From positions 86,200 to 150,199 of the forward strand of contig NZ_JAGUCO010000009.1 of assembly GCF_018271995.1 (NCBI RefSeq): a stretch of 64,000 nucleotides of DNA, given 5' to 3'. Under the pieces are notes generated by a model. That model was not told the DNA's origin, made no database searches, and saw only the letters and a list, made by a program, of their open reading frames with translations. The position numbers and the translations under genes are program-made. The stretch is from Carboxylicivirga linearis (GTDB taxonomy: Bacteria > Bacteroidota > Bacteroidia > Bacteroidales > Marinilabiliaceae). Positions 57,372-64,000 of the stretch are shown here, piece by piece. How positions within the stretch are numbered: position 1 is the stretch's first letter; each line of letters starts with the position of its first letter.

Positions 57372-58559
57372 TTAATTGTGAGCTATAGGATCGGGATCTC
57401 CATCCGGATCGCCGTTTACATATCCATCTGTTGTAAGATTATTGGTAATCAGCAATAATCCACAAACATGTGGTGCTGCCATTGATGTACCGCTCAAAGT
57501 TTCATAGCCGCCTTTCATATAGGTTGAGTAGATACCGTATCCGGGAGCGCAATAATCAACTCCAGCGCCATAATTAGAGAAGTAAGCCCAGTTATCATTA
57601 CTATCCATAGCTGATATTGTATAGATATTAGGGCCGTCAACGCGGGCGGGAGAGTGGTTTTCTGCATCATCCGATTCGTTACCCGCCGCCAAGGCAAATT
57701 TTAATACTGATGAGGCAGATAAAACAGCTTCGTCTAAAGACGTTGAAATTCCACCACCTAAGCTCATATTGGCAACATCATCTGATGAAGCATTTGCGGC
57801 TACGTAATCAACTCCTGCAATAACACCAGATAAGGATCCACTGCCTCTGCGATCTAAAACACGCACAGGAACTACGGTTGCGCCCGGAGCAACACCCACA
57901 ACTCCTATAGAGTTATCTAACGCTGCAACAGTACCGGCAACATGTGTTCCATGACCATTTTGATCGTCTGGCGTATAACGTGAACCTAAGAATTGAGCGG
58001 CTCTATCCGTATCAACATTTAAGTCGGGGTGGTCTAAATCAATTCCTGAATCAATGATCCAGGCAGTTTTGCCAACACCGCTAACAGGTCCGCCAACGCG
58101 AGTTATTCCCCAAGGAATAGACTGAGAGGCGTCAACAACAGTGCCAGGTTTCTTTTTAATGGTAATAGGTGATAAGGATATAATCTTATCTTTTTCAATG
58201 CGTAAAACTACTTCATCAGATTGCAAAGTGGCGACTTCTTCATCTGTTAAATCCAAAGCAAATCCTTTAAGGGCTTTACCATAAATATGTTTAAAAGCTT
58301 TTGATTTGATTTTTTTCTTAGCGAATAGCTTTTCAGCTTTAACCTTAACCTTATCCTTTTTGGCTTTGTACGATTCTCCTGTTAAATCAGTAATAGCATC
58401 ATTTTTTAGAACTACAATATAAGAGTTACTAACAGATGAGGCTTTTAAAGTGGGTTCGATTGTGGAACTGTCGTTACTAACCAATGATTCTTTTTCGCAA
58501 TTGGTTAAAAACAAAACAGAGCATAGCATGGCTATGCCTAAAAGTGCTTTTCTTTTCAT
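57372..58559 (-). CDS. S8 family subtilisin-like peptidase, lipoprotein
   Basis: The 395 residues start with a lipoprotein signal (MKRKALLGIAMLCSVLFLTNC, lipobox LTNC), an I9-type inhibitor propeptide (about 45-140), and a subtilase domain with catalytic D170 (IIDSGID), H206 (GHGTHVAG) and S359 (GTSMAAPH). The Asn of the oxyanion hole falls in the AAGNESDD segment. No sorting domain follows, so it is probably lipid-anchored in the envelope, where it matures by removing its propeptide. It is a single gene. Confidence 0.92.
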   Translation of the reverse strand: MKRKALLGIAMLCSVLFLTNCEKESLVSNDSSTIEPTLKASSVSNSYIVVLKNDAITDLTGESYKAKKDKVKVKAEKLFAKKKIKSKAFKHIYGKALKGFALDLTDEEVATLQSDEVVLRIEKDKIISLSPITIKKKPGTVVDASQSIPWGITRVGGPVSGVGKTAWIIDSGIDLDHPDLNVDTDRAAQFLGSRYTPDDQNGHGTHVAGTVAALDNSIGVVGVAPGATVVPVRVLDRRGSGSLSGVIAGVDYVAANASSDDVANMSLGGGISTSLDEAVLSASSVLKFALAAGNESDDAENHSPARVDGPNIYTISAMDSNDNWAYFSNYGAGVDYCAPGYGIYSTYMKGGYETLSGTSMAAPHVCGLLLITNNLTTDGYVNGDPDGDPDPIAHN

Positions 58560-58709
58560 GTTTTGGCGTTTAAATTATATTAAAAATATAGGAAATTACA
58601 ATTACCGATATTTAGTGTAAAAAGTCAAGTTGGTCAGTAAATTTTAAATTGAAAGTGTATGGTTGATGTAATAAAGTTTGATGGTCTTTTTTTATGTGAA
58701 TGATACAAA

Positions 58710-58759
58710 TACTATAGATATAGTTTTGATACTATTAAAATAGTACTATATTTGTAGTA
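58710..58759 (+). promoter_or_regulatory. BlaI-type promoter with three operator dyads
   Basis: The -33 TTTG (58725-58728) and -7 TATATTTG (58747-58754) lie 18 bases apart. Three 16-bp dyads of 7-2-7 layout (TACTATn-nn-nnTAGTA) overlay it: 58710-58725 (one mismatch), 58730-58745 (TACTATTAAAATAGTA, perfect arms) and 58744-58759 (one mismatch). They cover the -33 flank, the spacer and the -7 box, so a bound repressor would block polymerase. The dyads resemble the TAC...GTA operators of BlaI/MecI repressors, so the encoded BlaI probably represses itself. Confidence 0.7.
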
Positions 58760-58780
58760 GTTGATTAATTAATTGAAAAT

Positions 58781-59158
58781 ATGGAAATAAAGCAATTAAC
58801 TAAAGCCGAGGAAGAGATAATGCAAATCCTATGGGAAATAGGAGAGGGAACAGTAAAAGATGTGCTGGAAGGCTTTGTTGAGAAACAACCGGCTTATACA
58901 ACTGTGGCGACAGTTTTAAAGGTACTTAAAAAGAAAGAAATTGTAGATAACAAAGCTATTGGTAATACTTATATATATAGTCCGAAAATAAGTAAGGAAG
59001 AATATTCATCTTACCAGATGAAACATCTTTTAAATAACTATTTCGGAGGTAGTTTTAAGCGTTTGGCTACTTTTTTTGCGAAGGATAATGATATGGATAT
59101 AGAAGAATTGGAATTCATGCTGAAAGAGAGTGAATCCAAAACAAACCCTAAAAAATAG
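58781..59158 (+). CDS. BlaI/MecI/CopY family repressor
   Basis: The 125-residue winged-helix repressor begins EIKQLTKAEEEIMQILWEIG and has the wing segment TTVATVLKVLKKKEIVDNK, followed by the C-terminal dimerisation helix. It belongs with the M56 protease encoded 4 bases downstream, which would be expected to inactivate it when an envelope signal is sensed. Its promoter carries tandem dyads suited to autorepression. Which genes besides this pair it controls is unknown. No beta-lactamase is nearby. Confidence 0.92.
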   Translation: MEIKQLTKAEEEIMQILWEIGEGTVKDVLEGFVEKQPAYTTVATVLKVLKKKEIVDNKAIGNTYIYSPKISKEEYSSYQMKHLLNNYFGGSFKRLATFFAKDNDMDIEELEFMLKESESKTNPKK

Positions 59159-59162
59159 TCCT

Positions 59163-60812
59163 ATGGATTTACTAACCTATTTTACCCGATCGATAACCAT
59201 TTTATTTTCATTTACAGTAATGTATTTGATTGCCTTCCGTAAAGACGGGCATTTTACACTATATAGAGGATATTTATTGTTAGGGCTGATTGCTACTCTC
59301 TTTCTTCCAATGATTGAGCTAAGCTATACTATTTTTGTACAGCCTATTGATACTAACAATATATTTAAAGAAGTAGCAGAGCCAGTTGTTGAGTCATCAA
59401 CTGCTATTGTTAATGAGCAGTCGTCATTTAATTGGATGATGCTATTACCCATTGTGTATTTTTTAGGTGTATTGGTATTTGCTTCTCGAATTCTTTTTGG
59501 AGTGTATAGAATAATGCAGCTGAGGAAAATGAGCAGGAAGGTAGAAAGGAATGGTGTTGTTTATTTTATAAGTAAGAATGTAAGTGAACCATTCACATTT
59601 GGGCACTCTGTATTTTTAGATGATGAATCCTATTTAAATGATGATAATTCCGAAATTTTAGCTCATGAGAAAGTTCATCTATATCAGAATCACTGGGTAG
59701 ATGTTTTGTTGAGTGAAATTTTAATTGTTATTCAGTGGTTTAATCCTTTTGCCTGGTACTATGGACGATTGGTAAAGCAAAATCTGGAGTTTTTGGCAGA
59801 TCGGGGTGTACTAAATCAAGGCTATTCAATTGAAAAGTATATACAATCAATAATTTGTGTAACAATGGGAGCGGAAGCGTCAGTGCTAGCCAATCACTTC
59901 CGGTTCTCCCAAAATAAACGACGACTAAAAATGATGAAAAATGTAAGAAAATCCAAATGGCGACAGCTTAAACTGCTGTTGACATTGCCTCTGATAGGAG
60001 GTTTTTTGTGGGCTTTTAGCCAACCGAATTATCAGTTGAAAAAGTTAGAAGATGAAGGCCTTGAGGTTACTTCAATAAAAGATGGGAAAAAAGTAACTGT
60101 TAAAGGACAAGTTGGTATTGAAGATACAACAGATATAATGAATCCTAATACAGGAGAGGTTAAAAGAATGATTGTGTTGGGGCCAGTTCCTGGAGTTAGT
60201 ATTGTTTTAAAAGGAAAAACGATTGGTTGTGTATCCGATATGGATGGTAAATTTACTATTGAAGCTTCAGAGGATGATATACTAGTATTTTCATTTGTGG
60301 GATTTAAAACAGAAGAAAGAAAAGTTGAAGAGGGAAAAGAAATAGTGGTTGCTTTAAAACCTACCTCTTATGCTATTGATCCAGGTCCTTTCAGAGAGAG
60401 GTATAAAGGCAAAATAACTCCTCCGCCACCACCTCCACCACCAGCTCCTAAAATTGAGAAAAAGGAGATTGCGCTACCACCACCGCCTCCTCCGCCGACA
60501 GAAAGTGATGAGCCTGTGTTTTTTGTAGTTGAAGATCTGCCTAAATACAATGGTGGGATAGAGTCTTATGCTGCCGCTTTGTATAGTAGTATCACTATGG
60601 CAAAAGAAAAACAGGAATTAAATGGGATTGTAAAAGTTAAATTTACAGTAAATGCAAAAGGTGATGTGGTTAATGTAAACGCAATTGATAAAAAGGGGAA
60701 GGAAGCTGAAGTAGCCGAAAAGATTGTTGCCAGATTAAACAGTTGGATACCCGGTAAGCAAAGAGGCAAACCAATTGCATGTACAATGGTAGTTCCTGTA
60801 GAATTTGATTAA
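59163..60812 (+). CDS. M56/BlaR1-type peptidase fused to CarboxypepD-like and TonB C-terminal domains
   Basis: From ATG 59163 the protein has 549 residues; the frame is open further upstream, but this start gives an intact membrane segment and follows the repressor stop by 4 bases. The M56 part has about four membrane segments and HEKVH at 168-172 with the zinc-binding HExxH layout. After about residue 280 come a CarboxypepD_reg-like beta domain (GKTIGCVSDMDGKFTI), a proline-rich stretch of two runs of PPPPPPP, and a TonB C-terminal domain (VKVKFTVNAKGDVVNV, then MVVPVEFD). It is a BlaR1-like sensor whose extracytoplasmic end looks like TonB. A hairpin follows at 60817. Confidence 0.85.
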   Translation: MDLLTYFTRSITILFSFTVMYLIAFRKDGHFTLYRGYLLLGLIATLFLPMIELSYTIFVQPIDTNNIFKEVAEPVVESSTAIVNEQSSFNWMMLLPIVYFLGVLVFASRILFGVYRIMQLRKMSRKVERNGVVYFISKNVSEPFTFGHSVFLDDESYLNDDNSEILAHEKVHLYQNHWVDVLLSEILIVIQWFNPFAWYYGRLVKQNLEFLADRGVLNQGYSIEKYIQSIICVTMGAEASVLANHFRFSQNKRRLKMMKNVRKSKWRQLKLLLTLPLIGGFLWAFSQPNYQLKKLEDEGLEVTSIKDGKKVTVKGQVGIEDTTDIMNPNTGEVKRMIVLGPVPGVSIVLKGKTIGCVSDMDGKFTIEASEDDILVFSFVGFKTEERKVEEGKEIVVALKPTSYAIDPGPFRERYKGKITPPPPPPPPAPKIEKKEIALPPPPPPPTESDEPVFFVVEDLPKYNGGIESYAAALYSSITMAKEKQELNGIVKVKFTVNAKGDVVNVNAIDKKGKEAEVAEKIVARLNSWIPGKQRGKPIACTMVVPVEFD

Positions 60813-60816
60813 AAGA

Positions 60817-60845
60817 AAAAAGCCGGATATTCCGGCTTTTATTTT
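60817..60845. terminator. Bidirectional terminator between M56-TonB and ACT-protein genes
   Basis: A 10-bp stem (60818-60827 and 60831-60840, loop TAT) has A-runs before and T-runs after it. It overlaps the last codon of the convergent ACT-domain gene. Confidence 0.75.
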
Positions 60846-61510
60846 TGTTTATAGGCTGTTTTTAAGTTTTTTAGAATGGTAAAACCACGGTCAACGTCTT
60901 CGTCGTTTACAATGATGGTAAACTCGTTGGTTGTTGAAATAACTTCTTTAATATTGACACCTTCCCAGGCAATAGCTTTTAGTATATGGTAATAAAAACC
61001 GGTAACTGCTACATTAGAAGTCGGTAACTTTAAAGTAATAGCTGATAACTCTCCTTGTTTAAGCAGGCATTCTTCATTGCCAAAATACTTCTCAACCAAT
61101 TCCTCATAGGCTGAACTTACAACTAAATTGGATTCAAATACACCACGCACTAATGTGTAAAATACATCATGATGCGCACCTATTTCCTGCATCACTTTAG
61201 TATGACTGTTAAAAATAGTATTACTGTTTCTAAAGGTAAAATCAGTCAGGTTTGATCTTACAATAATATCACCCAGCGATTCAAGTAGTTTTTGCAGGTT
61301 TTTATTTAAAGTGTAATCCAACTGTGGGGTAAGGCGGTTTAAAGCCATCACAACAGCGCCCTGTTTAACCGGTTTCTCGGTTAGTTTTTCAACCATGGGT
61401 TGTATTTGACGAGCTAAAGAAGAAATATTGATTAATCCTTCACATAAAGCTTCTATAACAAAGGGTTTAACTTTAATAACCGATTCAACTGCTTGACTGA
61501 CTGTTTTCAT
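60839..61510 (-). CDS. ACT-domain-like regulatory protein
   Basis: The 223 residues contain an N-terminal helical part (about 5-70) and a C-terminal ACT-like beta-alpha fold (about 155-220: ITLKLPTSNVAVTGFYYHIL, then TTNEFTIIVNDEDVDRGFTI). Related stand-alone proteins resemble the regulatory part of aspartokinase. It is divergent from dapA, the first committed step of lysine and diaminopimelate synthesis from the aspartate family. It could sense a product such as lysine or threonine. That is inference from context. No DNA-binding domain is evident. Confidence 0.65.
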   Translation of the reverse strand: MKTVSQAVESVIKVKPFVIEALCEGLINISSLARQIQPMVEKLTEKPVKQGAVVMALNRLTPQLDYTLNKNLQKLLESLGDIIVRSNLTDFTFRNSNTIFNSHTKVMQEIGAHHDVFYTLVRGVFESNLVVSSAYEELVEKYFGNEECLLKQGELSAITLKLPTSNVAVTGFYYHILKAIAWEGVNIKEVISTTNEFTIIVNDEDVDRGFTILKNLKTAYKQK

Positions 61511-61526
61511 AATCCTTGTGTTTCAT

Positions 61527-61534
61527 CAAACCTA
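61527..61534 (-). promoter_or_regulatory. -7 box of the ACT-protein gene
   Basis: The minus strand reads TAGGTTTG, an exact TAnnTTTG match, 16 bases before the ATG. A short leader is implied. Confidence 0.5.
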
Positions 61535-61544
61535 AGGGCTTGAG

Positions 61545-61556
61545 ATTAACGTTAAT
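61545..61556. promoter_or_regulatory. Operator-like palindrome ATTAACGTTAAT
   Basis: A perfect 12-bp palindrome lies in the divergent spacer between the ACT-protein gene and dapA. It is 10 bases upstream of the -7 box for the former and about 90 before that of the latter. Confidence 0.4.
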
Positions 61557-61648
61557 GTCAGACAAAGATAGTTAAAGTTAAAATATTAACATAGTGTTAT
61601 AAAGAAGTTTTTTTTGTTTAAAAATTTCAGACTAGTCATTTCTTTTCC

Positions 61649-61656
61649 TAATTTTG
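61649..61656 (+). promoter_or_regulatory. -7 box of dapA
   Basis: TAATTTTG matches TAnnTTTG. It lies 23 bases before ATG 61680 and inside the longer reading frame, so it favours that ATG. Confidence 0.5.
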
Positions 61657-61679
61657 AGGTGAAATTTATTGGTGAAATT

Positions 61680-62570
61680 ATGCAAGACTTTAATTTAACA
61701 GGTTCAATTGTGGCAATTGCCACTCCGTTTAAAGCTAATGGTGAAATAGATGTTGATGCTTTTGATCATCTGATTGATTTTCATCTTGAAAATGGTACAG
61801 ACGGAATTGTGGTTTGTGGTACAACCGGAGAAACACCGGCTTTAACAGGTGATGAAGATGCTTTTTTGATTGAACGAACTGTTAAAAAAGTGGGAGGTAA
61901 AATTCCAGTAATTGCAGGAAGCGGAAGTAATTCAACTGAGGAATGTATTAGATACAGTCGTAAGGCAGAAGCTATTGGAGTAGATGCTGTGTTGGTGGTT
62001 GGACCTTATTATAATAAACCTACCGAAAAAGGAATGTATCAACATTTTGCTACCGTTGCTGATGCTATAGATGTACCTATCGTTCTTTATAACGTGCCTT
62101 CGCGTACAGGATCAAATATATCGGTTGACACAGCTATTAAATTAGCTAACAATTTTGATAATATTGTTGGGATTAAGGAAGCATCAGGTGATTTAACTTT
62201 ATTTGCAGAATTGATTGCCAAACGTCCGGAAGGATTTAAAATATATAGTGGTGACGATTTTCTATCGGCGCCAGCTAACTTAATTGGTGCTGATGGATGT
62301 ATTTCGGTAATAGCCAATATTATTCCACAAGATTTTGCCAAGTTGATGAAAGACTCTATGGAAGGTGATGTGGCTGAGGTAAATAAATTGTTTTACCAGT
62401 ATCGCGATTTAATGGATTTACTATTTATCGAATCCAATCCAATACCTGTTAAAACAGCATTAGCAGCAATGGGCTTGCTGGAAGAAGAATTCCGTTTACC
62501 AATGTGCACCATGGAAGATGCAAACAAAGAGCTGTTGCTTAATGAAATGAAAAAACAAGGAATTATATAA
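61680..62570 (+). CDS. dapA: 4-hydroxy-tetrahydrodipicolinate synthase
   Basis: This enzyme condenses pyruvate with aspartate semialdehyde in the DAP/lysine pathway. ATG 61680 gives 296 residues, close to the usual length, whereas the longer frame from 61614 adds 22 residues. The catalytic K166 (GIKEASG, Schiff base), Y137, T48/T49 (GTTGE) and R142 are all present, matching E. coli K161, Y133, T44 and R138. The divergent ACT-protein gene may regulate the same pathway. A terminator follows at 62596. Confidence 0.95.
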   Translation: MQDFNLTGSIVAIATPFKANGEIDVDAFDHLIDFHLENGTDGIVVCGTTGETPALTGDEDAFLIERTVKKVGGKIPVIAGSGSNSTEECIRYSRKAEAIGVDAVLVVGPYYNKPTEKGMYQHFATVADAIDVPIVLYNVPSRTGSNISVDTAIKLANNFDNIVGIKEASGDLTLFAELIAKRPEGFKIYSGDDFLSAPANLIGADGCISVIANIIPQDFAKLMKDSMEGDVAEVNKLFYQYRDLMDLLFIESNPIPVKTALAAMGLLEEEFRLPMCTMEDANKELLLNEMKKQGII

Positions 62571-62913
62571 TGTAATTATTTTTTAGTGTTGTTGGAAAAA
62601 GGGCTTCGAGAGGAGTCCTTTTTTTATTTCTTAAAGTGTTGTTATATAGGCTTTAATGTGATAGTTATAAAAGAATGTTTAATAAATAGTAAAAAAAATT
62701 AAACAAAAATTCAAAACTGCTGTTTTTCTTTCGGATCCGTTATTAAAGTTGTTAGAACTGCATTGATATTTAAACATCTGGCAGTTCTTAGGAATTCAGA
62801 CAGAAAGAATGAACGATGAGTAAGTACAACGGTACTTAGTAGGAATAGGTCTTGGTTGTATAATTCGCTAAAGGCTTCGAAAGAAATAATCACGTTTAGA
62901 AAATTTGCAGTTA
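62571..62913. other. Leader of the fasciclin-repeat gene
   Basis: After the dapA terminator the spacer carries hairpins: AGAACTGC (62754-62761) pairing with GCAGTTCT (62781-62788), and TAAGTAC/GTACTTA with loop AACG (62821-62838). These may form a structured 5' leader. No exact TAnnTTTG box was found. No coding ORF is apparent: a 60-codon minus-strand frame at 62711-62893 lacks support. Confidence 0.4.
62596..62627 (+). terminator. Terminator of dapA
   Basis: A stem GGGCTTC/GGAGTCC with loop GAGA and A/T outer arms (62596-62626) is followed by TTATTTC. It lies 26 bases after the stop. Confidence 0.7.
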
Positions 62914-64000
62914 TGAAACGAATTTACCTTTACTTAAAAACATCGCTCTTTATTACGCTTATGATGGGCTTAATGCCTTCAGTGTTAAATGCACAAGATG
63001 AACCTGCGCCCCCAAGCGAAAATTCAATTATTTTTAATCATCTTTCATTCTTTAATGATTTGATTGATGACATTGTTGATAATGCTCCTTACACAATCTT
63101 TCTACCAACGGAAGATTCTTTCCAGAATTTAACTGATGATCAGAAAAATAGTCTTTTTGTACATCCATATACCGAACTTATAGATGTGCTGAAAGGGCAT
63201 ATGGTTTCAGGAGTAGTTACTTCAGCTGATTTGGTCGATGGACAGGTACTTACTTCTGTAAATGGTAGTAAACTACTGCTTAAGAATATTGACCATTCAT
63301 GGTATGTGAATGATATTTTAATATCGGATGTTGATATTCATTTAAAGCAGTCAGTCATCCACCGAATCGATGGTGTTTTATTTCCAACTACCACTGTTTA
63401 CGATATTATCTCAGACAGTGAATCACATACTACTTTGGAAGCAGCTATCGGAGCAGCCGGATTAGATGAAGCCTTAATGGGAGACGGACCTTTTACCGTG
63501 TTTGCACCCACCGATGATGCCTTTGCTGCCTTGCCGGAAGGAACTGTAGAAGCCTTACTTGAAGATCCGGAAGGAACCTTAACACAAATTTTGCTATACC
63601 ACGTAGTAGGTTCCAAAGCCATGAGTACCGATTTAAGCGACGGTGATATGATCGTTACTCTTCAAGGCAAAGAAGTTGAGATAAAAATCATGGATGGTAA
63701 AGTATACATCAACGATGCCATGGTAACCGTAGCTGATATCGAAGCCGACAATGGTGTGGTACATGTGATTGATGCCGTATTGCTACCACCAACTACCACA
63801 GTATACGATATTATCTCAGACAGTGAAGCGCATAATACCTTAGAAGCCGCAGTTGGCGCAGCAGGTTTGGATGAAGCCTTAATGGGAGACGGACCCTTTA
63901 CCGTGTTCGCACCAACCGATGATGCCTTTGCTGCCTTGCCTGAAGGCACTGTAGAAGCATTGCTGGAAGATCCGGAAGGCGCGTTAACACAAATATTACT
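62914..64000 (+). CDS. Fasciclin (FAS1) repeat protein, 3' end outside window
   Basis: The frame is open from ATG 62914 to the window edge, giving 362 residues. The start is a signal peptide (about 1-29, LKTSLFITLMMGLMPSVLNA, then Q). A first, divergent FAS1 domain (about 40-155) has YTIFLPTEDSFQNL. Two near-identical FAS1 domains follow with the H1 box (PFTVFAPTDDAFAALPEGTV) and the H2-like box (VVHVIDAVLLPP). The DNA of the second and third repeats is offset by 405 bases (135 codons). FAS1 proteins are surface or secreted adhesins. The protein continues beyond the window; a sorting domain may follow. Confidence 0.9.
63400..64000 (+). repeat. Tandem 405-bp fasciclin-domain repeat
   Basis: The sequence from 63400 recurs from 63805 with long identical runs (for example around TTATCTCAGACAGTGAA and GATGCCTTTGCTGCCTTGCC). 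The offset is 405 bases, a whole number of codons. The second copy is cut by the window edge. High identity points to recent duplication or gene conversion. Confidence 0.8.

Noticed and set aside
60368..60550. Minus-strand Gly-rich ORF
   Set aside because: It is the reverse reading of the proline-rich codons of the M56/TonB gene.
63398..63949. Minus-strand Ser/Ala-rich ORFs at the right end
   Set aside because: They repeat with the fasciclin units and are antisense shadows of that gene.

Overview
The window is an AT-rich chromosomal segment of a Bacteroidota bacterium, most likely a marine Marinilabiliales-type organism. The phylum call rests on type IX secretion (T9SS) sorting domains of types A and B, PorP/SprF proteins, DUF6090 and DUF6144 proteins, HisKA_3 two-component pairs, a BlaI/M56-TonB pair, and many promoters with the TAnnTTTG -7 box typical of the phylum. 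The order and genus are inference only. No rRNA, tRNA, CRISPR array, insertion sequence or prophage was seen.

Layout. 1-4.3 kb: the end of a TPR protein, an outer-membrane barrel protein and gyrB. 4.4-12 kb: a FadL-type porin, a methyltransferase, and a three-gene minus-strand operon encoding a T9SS-secreted beta-propeller protein, a long fibre-like protein with an S74 chaperone domain, and a short companion sharing its N-terminal domain. 12-27 kb: two histidine kinase/NarL-type regulator pairs, each next to copies of a GGGAATTCCC-type dyad. Between them lie secreted and regulatory accessory genes (DUF6144, Crp-like, GyrI-like, DUF6090) and an exonuclease/DUF294 pair. The second kinase pair leads into a degenerate receiver and a methyl-accepting chemotaxis-type protein. 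27-41 kb: metabolic and envelope genes (GGCT, L,D-transpeptidase, QueG-like, DbpA-like helicase, ECF sigma plus membrane partner, S9 peptidase, EamA transporter, aconitase, ABC permease, Bax-like glucosaminidase, polysaccharide deacetylase). 41-51 kb: two consecutive T9SS type B substrate + PorP/SprF cassettes, the first with a 2,323-residue protein built from long super-repeats. 51.4-51.7 kb: an array of 21-bp repeats. 51.7-58.6 kb: gapA, a 44-residue lipoprotein-like small gene, an acidic orphan protein, a VPS10/sortilin-like beta-propeller protein and a subtilase lipoprotein, all on the minus strand. 58.7-62.6 kb: a BlaI-type repressor with three operator-like dyads in its promoter, an M56/TonB fusion, an ACT-domain protein, and dapA. 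The right end holds the first 362 codons of a fasciclin-repeat protein that runs off the window.

The accessory theme is the cell surface: T9SS cargo and its PorP partners, envelope remodelling enzymes, and two-component, ECF and BlaI systems that probably control surface genes. The most unusual observations are the exactly phased 21-bp array in a convergent intergenic region, the shared dyad tied to both two-component loci, the degenerate receiver coupled to a chemoreceptor, the tandem BlaI operators, and the small lipoprotein gene that carries its own terminator.
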